Part shown: piece after piece, positions 1 through 8,406 of the stretch
How positions within the stretch are numbered: the first letter of the stretch is position 1
How the letters are laid out: each line of letters opens with the position of its first letter
Assembly (NCBI RefSeq): GCF_041154455.1
Contig: NZ_AP028664.1
Location: 2,295,001 to 2,359,000, forward strand
Direction of reading: 5' to 3'
Length of the DNA: 64,000 nucleotides
Source: Variovorax sp. V213
GTDB taxonomy: Bacteria; Pseudomonadota; Gammaproteobacteria; Burkholderiales; Burkholderiaceae_C
Program-made: the position numbers and the translations under genes
Notes under the pieces: generated by a model
What the model saw: only the letters and a program-made list of their open reading frames with translations
The model's database searches: none
Told to the model about the DNA's origin: nothing

Positions 1-534
1 ACCGAAGAGGTCAAGGTGCAGATCGTGTACGCCGGCGTGGGCGGCATCAGCGAAAGCGACATCAACCTTGCCATCGCCTCGAAGGCGATCGTGATCGGCT
101 TCAACGTGCGCGCCGATGCCGGTGCGCGCAAGCTGGCCGAAGGCAATGGCGTGCAGCTGAACTACTACAGCATCATTTACGACGCCGTGGACGAGATCAA
201 GGTCGCGATGTCGGGCATGCTGGCACCGGAGCGCCGCGAGGAAATCATCGGCTCGGCCGAGATCCGCACGGTGTTCGTGGCTTCGAAGATCGGTACGGTC
301 GCAGGTTCGTACATCACCTCGGGCTCGGTCAACCGCACGGCGCATTTCCGCCTGCTGCGCGACAACGTGGTGATCTACACCGGCGAAGTCGACTCGATCA
401 AGCGCATGAAGGACGACGTCCGCGAAGTGCGCGAAGGCTTCGAGTGCGGTATCAAGCTCAAGAACTACAACGACATCAAAGAAGGTGATCAGTTGGAATT
501 CTTCGAGATCAAGGAGATCGCCCGTACGCTGTAA
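1..534 (+). CDS. infB: Translation initiation factor IF-2, C-terminal part
   Basis: Last 177 residues of IF-2, the GTPase that brings fMet-tRNA to the 30S subunit and promotes subunit joining. The gene enters from the left edge in frame 1, so the N-terminal and GTPase domains are outside the window. What is visible is the end of domain III and the C-terminal beta-barrel that binds fMet-tRNA, including the stretch GSYITSGSVNRTAHFRLLRD and the acidic end KEGDQLEFFEIKEIARTL. rbfA follows 24 bases downstream and then truB, the usual bacterial order (often nusA-infB-rbfA-truB), which supports the assignment. Confidence 0.97.
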   Translation, partial: TEEVKVQIVYAGVGGISESDINLAIASKAIVIGFNVRADAGARKLAEGNGVQLNYYSIIYDAVDEIKVAMSGMLAPERREEIIGSAEIRTVFVASKIGTVAGSYITSGSVNRTAHFRLLRDNVVIYTGEVDSIKRMKDDVREVREGFECGIKLKNYNDIKEGDQLEFFEIKEIARTL

Positions 535-558
535 CAAGCGTTCGATGCGACCGTATCC

Positions 559-930
559 ATGCCCAAAAGAAAAGCCGCCGCCCCCAACCGCGCGTTCAAG
601 GTTGCCGACCAGATCCAGCGGGATCTGACGGAGCTGATCGCGCGCGAGTTGAAGGACCCGCGCGTGGGCATGGTCACGATCCAGGCGGTCGAGGTCACGC
701 CCGACTATGCGCATGCGAAGGTGTACTTCAGCATGCTCACGGGCGACGTCACCGAGACCACCGAAGCGCTGAACCAGGCCGCGGGGTTCCTGCGCAATGG
801 CCTGTTCAAGCGCCTGCACATCCACACCGTGCCGACGCTGCACTTCCTGTTCGACCGCACCACCGAGCGTGCGGCCGACATGAATGCGCTCATCGCGCAG
901 GCCGTCGCTTCGCGTTCGAAAGACGACTAG
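559..930 (+). CDS. rbfA: Ribosome-binding factor A
   Basis: 123-residue RbfA, a KH-domain protein needed for late maturation of the 30S subunit (5' end of 16S rRNA) and for growth in the cold. The N-terminus has the basic lead followed by VADQIQRDLTELIARELKDP and the conserved DPRVGMVTIQAVEVTPDYAHAK block. Length is typical of the family. It lies between infB and truB, almost certainly in one transcript with them, and truB starts 2 bases after its stop codon. Confidence 0.97.
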   Translation: MPKRKAAAPNRAFKVADQIQRDLTELIARELKDPRVGMVTIQAVEVTPDYAHAKVYFSMLTGDVTETTEALNQAAGFLRNGLFKRLHIHTVPTLHFLFDRTTERAADMNALIAQAVASRSKDD

Positions 931-932
931 CG

Positions 933-1901
933 ATGAATGCGCCACGCACAAGGGTGCAGCGGCGCCCTGTGCATGGGGTGTTGTTGCTCGACAAGCCGCT
1001 GGGACTCTCCAGTAACCAGGCCTTGCAGAAGGCCAAGTGGTTGCTGCGCGCCGAAAAAGCGGGCCACACCGGCACGCTCGATCCGCTGGCCACCGGCGTG
1101 CTGCCGCTGTGCTTTGGCGCGGCCACCAAGTTCAGCCAACTGCATCTCGACGCCGACAAGACCTACGAAGCCACGGCCCGCCTGGGCATCAAGACCGCCA
1201 CCGGCGATGCCGAGGGCGAGGTGATTGCCGAGCGTCCGGTGCACGTCACGCCTGAAGACCTGGCGCGCGTCGAGGCGCAATTCACCGGCCCGATCCGGCA
1301 GGTTCCGCCGATGCACAGCGCGCTCAAGAAAGACGGCAAGGCGCTGTACGAGTACGCCCGCGAAGGCATCGAGATCGAGCGCGCGCCGCGCGACGTGGTC
1401 ATTCATGCGCTGAAGATCACGCAGGCAGCCTCCGAATCGGCGGGCAATGCGATAAAAATAGTGGCTTCCGTGAGCAAGGGAACCTACATCCGCACGCTGG
1501 GCGAAGACATCGGCGAGGCACTGGGCTGCGGCGCCCACCTGACGTCGCTGCGGCGTACGGCCACCGGCGGTTTCGGCGTGGCGCAGTGCATCACCCTCGA
1601 GGCGCTCGAAGCCATGGGCGAGGAAGAGCGGCTGGCCCGGTTGTTGCCTGCCGAATCCCTGGTCGAGGGCCATACGATCGTCACGCTCGGCAGCGAAGAT
1701 GCGGGGCGCTTTCTGTCCGGCCTGCGCCGCCGCGGCACCTGGCCCGATGCCAGCCATGTGGCGGTGTTCGGCGAAGCGCCTCCCGCCTTCCTCGGCACGG
1801 CGCACATCGCCGCCAACGAATTGATCCCGGGGCGCTTGCTGAACCCCATCGAAATCCAGCAGATTCTTTTGAACGCACAACAGACCGAAGCGACACCATG
1901 A
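933..1901 (+). CDS. truB: tRNA pseudouridine(55) synthase
   Basis: 322-residue TruB, which converts U55 of the T-loop of tRNAs to pseudouridine. The catalytic aspartate is in GHTGTLDPLATGVLPL (about residue 50). The family motif RQVPPMHSALKKDGK and the GTYIRTLGEDIGEALG block follow, then a shorter C-terminal domain. The ATG is 2 bases after the rbfA stop, and its own stop overlaps the typA start (ATGA), indicating translational coupling in the infB-rbfA-truB-typA run. Confidence 0.97.
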   Translation: MNAPRTRVQRRPVHGVLLLDKPLGLSSNQALQKAKWLLRAEKAGHTGTLDPLATGVLPLCFGAATKFSQLHLDADKTYEATARLGIKTATGDAEGEVIAERPVHVTPEDLARVEAQFTGPIRQVPPMHSALKKDGKALYEYAREGIEIERAPRDVVIHALKITQAASESAGNAIKIVASVSKGTYIRTLGEDIGEALGCGAHLTSLRRTATGGFGVAQCITLEALEAMGEEERLARLLPAESLVEGHTIVTLGSEDAGRFLSGLRRRGTWPDASHVAVFGEAPPAFLGTAHIAANELIPGRLLNPIEIQQILLNAQQTEATP

Positions 1902-3733
1902 GTACCAAGCAAATCCGCAATATCGCCATCATTGCCCACGTGGACCATGGCAAGACCACGATGGTCGACCAATTGCTGCGCCAGTCGGGCACCTTCGCCG
2001 AGCACGAGAAAGTGGTCGATACGGTGATGGACAACAACGCCATCGAAAAGGAACGTGGCATCACGATCCTGGCCAAGAACTGCGCCGTGACCTGGGAAGG
2101 CACGCACATCAACATCGTCGACACTCCCGGCCACGCGGACTTCGGCGGCGAGGTGGAACGCGCGCTCTCCATGGTGGACGGCGTGGTGCTGCTGATCGAC
2201 GCGCAGGAAGGCCCGATGCCCCAGACGCGTTTCGTAACCAAGAAGGCGCTGGCCCTTGGCCTCAAGCCGATCCTGGTCGTGAACAAGGTCGACAAGCCGG
2301 GCGCGAATCCCGACAAGGTGGTGAACGCCGCCTTCGACCTGTTCGACAAGCTCGGCGCCACCGACGAGCAGCTCGACTTCCCCGTGGTGTATGCCTCGGG
2401 CATCAACGGCTGGTCGTCGCTGGAAGAGGGTGCGCCCGGCGAACAGTGGGGCCCCGACATGTCGGCCCTGTTCAACACCATCCTGAAGCACGTGCCGGCC
2501 CAGAAGGGCGACCCCGAAGCGCCGCTGCAGCTGCAGATTTCCGCGCTCGACTTCTCGACCTTCGTCGGCCGCATCGGCGTGGGCCGCATCAGCCAGGGCA
2601 CGCTCAAGCCCATGACGGACGTGCTGGTGATGGAAGGTCCGGACGGCAAGTCGGTCAAGGGACGCGTCAACCAGGTGTTGACGTTCCAGGGTCTCGACCG
2701 CGTGCAGGCCACCGAAGCCGGCCCGGGCGAAATCGTGCTGATCAACGGCATTGCCGACATCGGCATTGGCGTGACCGTGACCGACCCCGTCAACCCGGCG
2801 CCGCTGCCGATGCTCAAGGTCGACGAACCGACCCTGACCATGAACTTCTGCGTCAACACCAGCCCGCTGGCCGGCCGCGAAGGCAAGTTCGTCACCAGCC
2901 GCCAGATCTGGGACCGCCTGCAGAAGGAGCTGCAGCACAACGTGGCGCTGCGCGTGAACGAAACCGACGAAGAAGGCATCTTCGAGGTGATGGGCCGCGG
3001 CGAACTGCACCTGACCATCCTCTTGGAAAACATGCGCCGCGAAGGCTATGAAATGGCCGTGTCGAAGCCGCGTGTGGTGTTCCGCACGATCAACGGCGAA
3101 AAGCACGAACCCATCGAGCTGGTGACGGCCGACATCGAAGAGCAGCACCAGGGCGGCGTGATGCAGGCACTGGGTGAGCGCAAGGGCGAGCTGGTCAACA
3201 TGGAACCGGATGGCCGTGGCCGTGTGCGCCTCGAGTACCGCATTCCGGCGCGTGGCCTGATCGGTTTCACCAACGAATTCCTGAACCTGACGCGCGGCTC
3301 GGGCCTCATCAGCAACATCTTCGACAGTTACGAACCGCACAAGGGCGACATCGGCAGCCGCAAGAACGGCGTTCTGATCTCCATGGACGACGGTGAAATC
3401 TTCACCTATGCCCTGGGCAAGCTGGATGATCGCGGCCGTATGTTCGTCAAGGCCAACGACCCGGTGTACGAAGGCATGATCGTCGGCATCCACAGCCGCG
3501 ACAACGACCTGGTGGTGAACGCCACGCGCACCAAGCAGCTGACCAACTTCCGTGTCTCGGGCAAGGAAGACGCGATCAAGATCACGCCGCCGATCGAACT
3601 CACGCTCGAATACGGCGTGGAATTCATCGAGGACGACGAGCTGGTCGAAATCACGCCCAAGAGCGTGCGCCTGCGCAAGCGCTACCTGAAGGAGCACGAG
3701 CGCAAGCGGGCCAGCCGCGAAATGGCGAGCTGA
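1898..3733 (+). CDS. typA: Translational GTPase TypA/BipA
   Basis: 611-residue ribosome-associated GTPase of the EF-G-like family, involved in 50S assembly and stress or cold adaptation. The G1 motif is AHVDHGKTT (residues 14-22), followed by ERGITI in switch I, DTPGHADFG (G3) and NKVDKPG (G4). The C-terminal half has the BipA-specific domain with VMQALGERKGELVNM and GSRKNGVLISMDDGE. The open frame extends upstream, but the ATG at 1898 begins the conserved MSTKQIRNIAIIAHVDHG and overlaps the truB stop by 4 bases, so it is taken as the start. Confidence 0.97.
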   Translation: MSTKQIRNIAIIAHVDHGKTTMVDQLLRQSGTFAEHEKVVDTVMDNNAIEKERGITILAKNCAVTWEGTHINIVDTPGHADFGGEVERALSMVDGVVLLIDAQEGPMPQTRFVTKKALALGLKPILVVNKVDKPGANPDKVVNAAFDLFDKLGATDEQLDFPVVYASGINGWSSLEEGAPGEQWGPDMSALFNTILKHVPAQKGDPEAPLQLQISALDFSTFVGRIGVGRISQGTLKPMTDVLVMEGPDGKSVKGRVNQVLTFQGLDRVQATEAGPGEIVLINGIADIGIGVTVTDPVNPAPLPMLKVDEPTLTMNFCVNTSPLAGREGKFVTSRQIWDRLQKELQHNVALRVNETDEEGIFEVMGRGELHLTILLENMRREGYEMAVSKPRVVFRTINGEKHEPIELVTADIEEQHQGGVMQALGERKGELVNMEPDGRGRVRLEYRIPARGLIGFTNEFLNLTRGSGLISNIFDSYEPHKGDIGSRKNGVLISMDDGEIFTYALGKLDDRGRMFVKANDPVYEGMIVGIHSRDNDLVVNATRTKQLTNFRVSGKEDAIKITPPIELTLEYGVEFIEDDELVEITPKSVRLRKRYLKEHERKRASREMAS

Positions 3734-3753
3734 TCGCCTTCACTGCGTAGCCC

Positions 3754-4680
3754 ATGCTGCTGCGCCTCACGCACGGCGGGGCCGTGTGGCTGATGGTCGC
3801 CGTGACCCTGATGTGGGCCACGGCGGGCGTCGTCACGCGGCACCTCGCCGAGGCGCACAGTTTCGAGATCACCTTCTGGCGCAGCCTTTTCACGATGCTG
3901 GCGCTGCTGGTGATCTTGCCGCTTTGGCGAGGTCGGGCGGTGTTTTCCCAGATACGGCACGGCGGCCGGGCGCTGTGGATTTCAGGCGCTTGCTGGACCG
4001 TGATGTTCACGGCCTTCATGGTGGCGCTCACGCTGGCTTCCACCGCCAGCGTGCTGGTCACGATGGCGCTCGGGCCGTTGCTCACCGCGTTGGCCGCGCG
4101 CATCTTCATCGGCCATCGACTGCCCGCGCGGACCTGGTTCGCCATCGTGGTGGCCGGGCTCGGCATTGCCTGGATGTATGGCACGCAGCTGATGCGGGGC
4201 GGGGCAGGTGGCTCGCTGCTTGGAACGCTGGTGGCGCTGTGCGTGCCGCTGGCCGGCGCCACCAACTGGACCGTCGTTCAGCATGCGCATGCCAAGGGGC
4301 ATGACATCGATCTGGTGCCGGCGGTGCTGATCGGTGCGGTGCTCAGCGCGCTGTTCACGCTGCCCTTTGCATTGCCGTTTCAGGCAAACGCACGCGATCT
4401 CGGCCTGCTGGCTTTCCTGGGGGTGTTCCAGCTGGCCATTCCCTGCGTGCTGTCGGTGCTGTGCGCGCGGGTGCTGAAGGCGCCCGAGGTCGCTCTGCTG
4501 GCTTTGCTCGAAGTGATCTTCGGCATTGCGCTGGCATGGATCGGCGCAGGTGAGGAACCCGCTGCCAGCGTGCTGACCGGCGGTGCACTGGTCATCGGCG
4601 CGCTGGTGTTCAATGAATTGCTGGCACTGCGCGGGCGCCGCGCCACGGTGGCCGACGGCGCGCTTCCCAACGCACACTAG
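3754..4680 (+). CDS. DMT-family (EamA) transporter
   Basis: 308-residue integral membrane protein with two EamA repeats, about ten hydrophobic helices in all, typical of drug/metabolite exporters. Visible signs are the first repeat, beginning WLMVAVTLMWATAGVVTRHL, and a second repeat with a helix pair ending LTGGALVIGALVFNELLAL. The substrate cannot be told from sequence. It follows typA by 20 bases and may be read with it; a hairpin terminator lies downstream at 4699-4722. Confidence 0.85.
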   Translation: MLLRLTHGGAVWLMVAVTLMWATAGVVTRHLAEAHSFEITFWRSLFTMLALLVILPLWRGRAVFSQIRHGGRALWISGACWTVMFTAFMVALTLASTASVLVTMALGPLLTALAARIFIGHRLPARTWFAIVVAGLGIAWMYGTQLMRGGAGGSLLGTLVALCVPLAGATNWTVVQHAHAKGHDIDLVPAVLIGAVLSALFTLPFALPFQANARDLGLLAFLGVFQLAIPCVLSVLCARVLKAPEVALLALLEVIFGIALAWIGAGEEPAASVLTGGALVIGALVFNELLALRGRRATVADGALPNAH

Positions 4681-4698
4681 GCGAGCGGAAAAAGAAAA

Positions 4699-4722
4699 AG
4701 GCCCCGCCATCTGACGGGGCCT
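4699..4722 (-). terminator. Intrinsic terminator (minus strand)
   Basis: Hairpin AAGGCCCCG-CCATCTGA-CGGGGCCTT with a perfect 9-bp stem. Read on the minus strand it is followed by CTTTTTCTTT, a good U-tract, so it ends transcription of the lipoprotein gene at 4745-5137. On the plus strand the tail is weak, so termination of the DMT gene there is possible but less sure. Confidence 0.8.
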
Positions 4723-4744
4723 TCGCGATCAGGAGACCACGGGA

Positions 4745-5137
4745 TCAGGGCCGTGCGATCTTCCAGGCGCCGGCCACGCCGTCACCGGTCTTGTCGCCCG
4801 GCTTGGCGTCCTTGGCCCAGAAGTAGAGCGGCCAGCCCTTGTAGGCCCATTGGCGCTTGCCATCTTCGCGAATGATGATGGTGTAGCCGCCGATCGGCTT
4901 GGCGGTTTCGGCCACGGGGAGCGGCGGCCAGTTGGTCGCGCACTGGGCGTTGCAGGCGGAGGTGCCGGCGCCGGCCGTGTCCTTGGCGAAGGTGTACAGC
5001 GTCATGCCGTTCGGTCCGACGAGCACGCCGTCGGCGGTGCGGGTGGGGGTGTCGGGCGCGCTGGCGGTCTTGTTGGACATGCCGCCGCAGCCGGCGAGCA
5101 ATGCCGCCGCGAGGATCGAGGCGCTGAGCAATTTCAT
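4745..5137 (-). CDS. COG4315 secreted lipoprotein (Lipoprotein_15 repeats)
   Basis: 130-residue predicted lipoprotein. The start chosen (MKLLSASILAAALLAGCGG) gives a signal peptide with lipobox LLAGC and has GGAGAAAACTGC as ribosome-binding region; the open frame runs 12 codons further up without a better site. The mature part has two copies of the family's aromatic-Asp repeat: LYTFAKDTAGAGTSACNAQC with NWPP, and LYFWAKDAKPGDKTGDG with AWK. The biochemical role of the family is unknown. A close paralogue lies at 6591-6971, on the other side of a sigma/anti-sigma pair. Confidence 0.85.
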   Translation of the reverse strand: MKLLSASILAAALLAGCGGMSNKTASAPDTPTRTADGVLVGPNGMTLYTFAKDTAGAGTSACNAQCATNWPPLPVAETAKPIGGYTIIIREDGKRQWAYKGWPLYFWAKDAKPGDKTGDGVAGAWKIARP

Positions 5138-5189
5138 GCAGTTTTCTCCTTCAGTTGAAAAATCGCGAAACAAGCCAGTTGTTGTGCGA

Positions 5190-5208
5190 CCCGGCAGTTT
5201 ATGCCGGG
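5190..5208 (-). terminator. Hairpin after the anti-sigma gene
   Basis: CCCGGCA-GTTTA-TGCCGGG, a perfect 7-bp stem starting one base beyond the stop codon of the anti-sigma gene (5210). There is no U-tract on the minus strand, so it is either an RNA 3'-end protector or a Rho-assisted end rather than a classical terminator. The loop strand also reads GGCATAAAC, somewhat like the GGAATAAAAC upstream of the paralogous gene (7036-7045). Confidence 0.4.
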
Positions 5209-5209
5209 C

Positions 5210-6034
5210 TCAAGACAAATCCCGGTAGGCGAGCGTCGCCAGTTTCAGCAAAACCTCGCGCGGTAGCTTGCCTGCAACGGCATAGCCGAAGCCCTGGTCC
5301 ACCCAATAGAAGCTGGGCACCGGGCCTTCGGATGCAAAGCGGAACGCTGTTTCGCGTGATGCGGCCATGCCGGCGGCAGTGCGGCTGTCGAGCGTGCCGA
5401 TGTAGAGCGTCACGCGCTCGCCGGCAGCATCCTCGAACATGAACTGGGCGCGTGCGCCGCTTTCCCCGGGCAACAGGCGTCCGCCGACGAGCGTGTAGCC
5501 CATTGACGCCAGGTCCGGCACCTTGAGCGGCCTGTCGAGCCGCTTCGAGAGCCACTGCACGAGGTGCTGCTGCTCCGTGGCGGCCACTTCGACCGGGTGT
5601 CTTTTCTCGGGCGCATAGACCGCGTGCGCCACCGATGCGTCGTGCACGAACTCGCGCATCGCGGGCGCCTTGGCCAATGGGGCCGGCGCGGCGCGCTGTA
5701 TCGACCATTGGCCATTGCCGAGCCAGCCGGCGGCAAAGGCGACCAGCATGCCGGCCGCCATGCCGCCCCATCGCATCCATCGGCCGTGCCGAGCCTGCCG
5801 GGGCTGGTTGCGATCGAGTGCGCCCATCAGGTGGGCCGGAACGGGTTCGCCGAGCAGGTCGCCATGCAGCCGGCGCAAGGCGTCCCGTTGGCTGCGCCAC
5901 GCTGCGACCCGTTCGGCGACGGCCGCGTCGTGTGCCACGGCGTCTTCGACCTCGCTGCGGCGCTCCGGCGACAGCTGGCCATCGACGAGGGCATGCAGCT
6001 CGTCGTCGGTGGGGGGCGGGGCGGGGCGGTTCAT
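5210..6034 (-). CDS. Transmembrane anti-sigma factor
   Basis: 274-residue protein with the layout of a membrane anti-sigma factor. The cytoplasmic N-terminus (TDDELHALVDGQLSPERR, residues 9-26) is the conserved helical sigma-binding start. One transmembrane helix follows at about 89-106 (WGGMAAGMLVAFAAGW), then a periplasmic domain ending at residue 274. No zinc-binding Cys/His pair typical of ZAS proteins is obvious. The start at 6034 is used because the conserved anti-sigma N-terminus begins there; it is 16 bases behind the sigma gene. Inferred to hold the adjacent ECF sigma factor inactive until an envelope signal arrives. Confidence 0.8.
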   Translation of the reverse strand: MNRPAPPPTDDELHALVDGQLSPERRSEVEDAVAHDAAVAERVAAWRSQRDALRRLHGDLLGEPVPAHLMGALDRNQPRQARHGRWMRWGGMAAGMLVAFAAGWLGNGQWSIQRAAPAPLAKAPAMREFVHDASVAHAVYAPEKRHPVEVAATEQQHLVQWLSKRLDRPLKVPDLASMGYTLVGGRLLPGESGARAQFMFEDAAGERVTLYIGTLDSRTAAGMAASRETAFRFASEGPVPSFYWVDQGFGYAVAGKLPREVLLKLATLAYRDLS

Positions 6035-6050
6035 GGTTCGGCGGAAGGTT

Positions 6051-6566
6051 TCACTTGAGGCGGCGCAGGCCGGTGCGATTCGGCGCAGCGGCGCCATCCA
6101 TCAATTCGTGCAGCCGCGCACGGGCGCGTGAGAGGCGCGACATCACGGTGCCCGCGGGTATGCCAAGGACCTTGGCCACCTCGGCATAGGAAAGGTCTTC
6201 GAGCGTCACAAGCAGCAGCACGGCCCGTTGTTCTTCGGGTAACTGCATCAGGCAGCGCTGCAGGTCGAGGCTGCTGCCGAGGTCCCGGCCCGTATCGACG
6301 GCGCCCTGCAGCTCGTGCGTCACGTGGTCCAGCGGCACGATGCTGTGGGGCGGTGGCGTGCGCCGCCGCTGGCTCGCGAAGATGTTGTGCATGACCGTGA
6401 ACAGCCATGCGCGCAGATCGCTGCCCACCACCCAGAGCCGCCACTTGCCGCAGGCCCGCTCGAGCGTGTCCTGCACCAGGTCGTCCGCCGCCCAGGCATC
6501 GCCCGTGAGCGCGCGCGCGTAGCGGCGCAGGCTCGGGATCTGTTCGGCGAGCAGGCGGGCGTCCAC
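6051..6566 (-). CDS. ECF RNA polymerase sigma factor
   Basis: 171-residue sigma-70 family, extracytoplasmic-function type. Region 2 is at residues 10-75 (RRYARALTGDAWAADDLVQD, then LRAWLFTVMHNIF). Region 4 is at about 105-155 (LPEEQRAVLLLVTLEDLSY, then IPAGTVMSRLSRARARLHEL), with helix-turn-helix. The start is a GTG at 6566; this is the first start that keeps region 2 whole. It sits between a COG4315 secreted-protein gene upstream and its likely anti-sigma factor downstream, all in one direction. Confidence 0.9.
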   Translation of the reverse strand: MDARLLAEQIPSLRRYARALTGDAWAADDLVQDTLERACGKWRLWVVGSDLRAWLFTVMHNIFASQRRRTPPPHSIVPLDHVTHELQGAVDTGRDLGSSLDLQRCLMQLPEEQRAVLLLVTLEDLSYAEVAKVLGIPAGTVMSRLSRARARLHELMDGAAAPNRTGLRRLK

Positions 6567-6590
6567 GGAAAGGCGAGCGGTGCGTCGCGG

Positions 6591-6971
6591 TCAGGGCTTG
6601 GCGGTTTTCCAGACGCCGCCGACGCCGTCGCCGGTCTTGTCGCCCGGCTTCGTGTCCTTGGACCAGTAGTAGAGCGGCCAGCCCTTGGCGGCCCATTGCT
6701 TCTTGCCGTCGTCGCGCGTGACGACGGTGAAGTCGCCGGCCGGCTTGTCGCCGTCGGTGGCCATGAAGGGCGGCCAGTTGGCCGCGCAGCCGCCATTGCA
6801 GGCCGATTTGCCGCTGCCGGCCGTGTCCTTGTCGAAGGTGTACAGCGTCATGCCGCTCGGGCCGACCAGGGCACCGTCGGCGGCCTTGGGCTGGGCGAGT
6901 GCGGGAAGCGCGAGCAGGCTGCTCAGCAGCGCGGCGGCAATGCCGGCGGAGGAAGCGCGGAAAGGCGACAT
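6591..6971 (-). CDS. COG4315 secreted protein, paralogue of 4745-5137
   Basis: 126-residue exported protein with a Sec signal peptide ending ALPALA-QP and no lipobox, unlike its lipoprotein paralogue. The mature domain has the same two motifs: LYTFDKDTAGSGKSACNGGC with NWPP, and LYYWSKDTKPGDKTGDG with VWK. The ATG at 6971 is preceded by AGGAGTCTTTCC, a good ribosome-binding site; an upstream in-frame ATG (7013) is less likely. It is the first gene of the block secreted protein, sigma, anti-sigma, so it may be the main target or the sensor partner of that regulon. Confidence 0.85.
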   Translation of the reverse strand: MSPFRASSAGIAAALLSSLLALPALAQPKAADGALVGPSGMTLYTFDKDTAGSGKSACNGGCAANWPPFMATDGDKPAGDFTVVTRDDGKKQWAAKGWPLYYWSKDTKPGDKTGDGVGGVWKTAKP

Positions 6972-7035
6972 GGAAAGACTCCTGGTTTGGTGGCACCGAC
7001 GATCCGATGACACCGCACAAACGCCTGCAGCGCGC

Positions 7036-7045
7036 GTTTTATTCC
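7036..7045 (-). promoter_or_regulatory. Possible ECF-type -35 element
   Basis: On the minus strand GGAATAAAAC stands 64 bases before the start of the COG4315 gene and resembles the GGAA-type -35 elements read by many ECF sigma factors. No convincing -10 was fixed by eye, so self-regulation of the operon is only a suggestion. Confidence 0.25.
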
Positions 7046-7066
7046 ATGTCGCGCAAAAAAAAAGAA

Positions 7067-7543
7067 CTAGCGGCTGCGGCTCTTCATCGCGCGCTCGACC
7101 TCTCGCTTGCCTTCGCGGTCCTTGATGGTGTCGCGTTTGTCGTGCTCGGCCTTGCCCTTGGCCAGCGCGATTTCGAGTTTGATCTTGCCGGCTTTCCAGT
7201 GCAGGTTGAGCGGCACCAGCGTGTAGCCTTTTTGTTCGACCTTACCGACCAGGCGGCGGATCTCTTCCTTGTGCAGCAGCAACTTCTTGGTGCGGATGGA
7301 ATCAGGGTTGACGTGGGTCGAAGCGCTCTTGAGCGGGTTGATCTGCAGGCCGACGACGAACAGCTCGCCGTCGCGGATCACCACGTAGCCGTCGGTCAGC
7401 TGGACCTTGCCTTCGCGCAGGGATTTGACTTCCCAGCCTTCGAGGACGATGCCGGCCTCGAAGCGTTCTTCGAAGAAATAGTTGTACGCGGCCTTCTTGT
7501 TGTCGGCAATGCGGGAGGAGGTATCTTGTTTCTTGGTGGCCAT
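7067..7543 (-). CDS. smpB: SsrA-binding protein
   Basis: 158-residue SmpB, the partner of tmRNA in rescue of stalled ribosomes. Conserved segments are IADNKKAAYNYFFEERFEAG, GWEVKSLREGKVQL, YVVIRDGELFVVG and the positively charged C-terminal tail (DTIKDREGKREVERAMKSRS) that enters the mRNA channel. Length is normal. It is divergent from the RatA-like gene at 7606. The tmRNA gene itself is not in this window. Confidence 0.97.
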   Translation of the reverse strand: MATKKQDTSSRIADNKKAAYNYFFEERFEAGIVLEGWEVKSLREGKVQLTDGYVVIRDGELFVVGLQINPLKSASTHVNPDSIRTKKLLLHKEEIRRLVGKVEQKGYTLVPLNLHWKAGKIKLEIALAKGKAEHDKRDTIKDREGKREVERAMKSRSR

Positions 7544-7605
7544 GGCTCGGGAAGATGGGGGCGCATGGCTTCAATACAATCCGTCGCGCACGCTGTCCCG
7601 ATTCT

Positions 7606-8052
7606 ATGAAAACAGTCAACAAGTCCGTCCTCATCTGGTACAGCGCCGAAGAGATGTACGCGCTCGTCATCGACGTTGAGAAGTATCCGCAGTTCCTGCC
7701 GTGGTGCGACAAGTCCCGGATCATCGAGGAAGACGAAGCCGGAATGACTGCTGAAGTCGGACTGGCTTTCGCCGGCCTTCACCAGAGTTTCACCACCCGC
7801 AACAGCCACATGCCGGGGCGCGAAGTGCACCTCAAGCTCGTCGACGGGCCGTTCTCCAACCTCGACGGCCTCTGGAAATTCGTGCCTGTGGGCGAACCCG
7901 GCGAGCGTGCCTGCCGCGTCGAGCTGCACATGAGTTACGGCTTCAGCAACTTTGCGCTGCAGGCGCTGGTGGGGCCGGTGTTCGACACCATCGCCTCCAG
8001 CCTGGTCGAAGCCTTCGTCAAGCGCGCCGAGCACGTCTACGGCGCGGCCTGA
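7606..8052 (+). CDS. RatA / COQ10-like START-domain protein
   Basis: 148-residue member of the type II 'toxin RatA' / coenzyme Q-binding COQ10 family. Recognisable pieces are SAEEMYALVIDVEKYPQFLP near the N-terminus, the beta-grasp core, and the C-terminal helix FDTIASSLVEAFVKRAEHVY. Proteins of this group bind hydrophobic ligands such as ubiquinone; ribosome-association toxicity was described for E. coli RatA. The ATG at 7606 is chosen because the family begins here (MKTVNKSVLIWYSAEEMY). The stop overlaps the start of the next gene (TGATG), and smpB lies opposite, the conserved ratA-rnfH/smpB neighbourhood of proteobacteria. Confidence 0.85.
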   Translation: MKTVNKSVLIWYSAEEMYALVIDVEKYPQFLPWCDKSRIIEEDEAGMTAEVGLAFAGLHQSFTTRNSHMPGREVHLKLVDGPFSNLDGLWKFVPVGEPGERACRVELHMSYGFSNFALQALVGPVFDTIASSLVEAFVKRAEHVYGAA

Positions 8053-8387
8053 TGATCGAAGTCACGCTGAGCTGCTCGCCCGCGCCGCGCGAAGTGTTCG
8101 AGCAGATCCTGCGGCTGGCGCCCGATGCCACCGTGGACGATGCCGTGAAGGCCAGCGACCTTGCGCAGCGCTTTCCGCAACTGGACTGGCGCCAGTCCAT
8201 GACGCCGGGAATCTGGGGCAGGGAGGTGGGCTGGGACCAGCCCCTGAAAGACGGCGATCGCGTCGAGCTGTGCCGGCCGTTGGCCGTCGATCCGAAAGTG
8301 GCGCGCCGCGAGCGTTTCCAGCGCCAGGGCGCGCGAGGCACGGGCCTTTTTGCCAACCGCCGCAAAGGCGGCAAGGCCGGCTACTGA
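8052..8387 (+). CDS. RnfH-family ubiquitin-like protein
   Basis: 111-residue protein of the RnfH (UPF0125) family with a beta-grasp fold. It has the N-terminal IEVTLSCSPAPREVFEQILR and the mid-protein GIWGREVGWDQPLKDGDRVELCRPL, then a basic tail (FANRRKGGKAGY). The function is not settled: in E. coli the gene pairs with ratA as here, and the name comes from the rnf locus of Rhodobacter. Its start overlaps the stop of the RatA-like gene by 1 base. Confidence 0.85.
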   Translation: MIEVTLSCSPAPREVFEQILRLAPDATVDDAVKASDLAQRFPQLDWRQSMTPGIWGREVGWDQPLKDGDRVELCRPLAVDPKVARRERFQRQGARGTGLFANRRKGGKAGY

Positions 8388-8406
8388 ACCGGCCCGCCTG
8401 CTCGGG

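Noticed and set aside
1484..3697. 737-codon open frame on the minus strand
   Set aside because: Antisense to truB/typA; typA is complete and conserved, the reverse frame has no recognisable domain.
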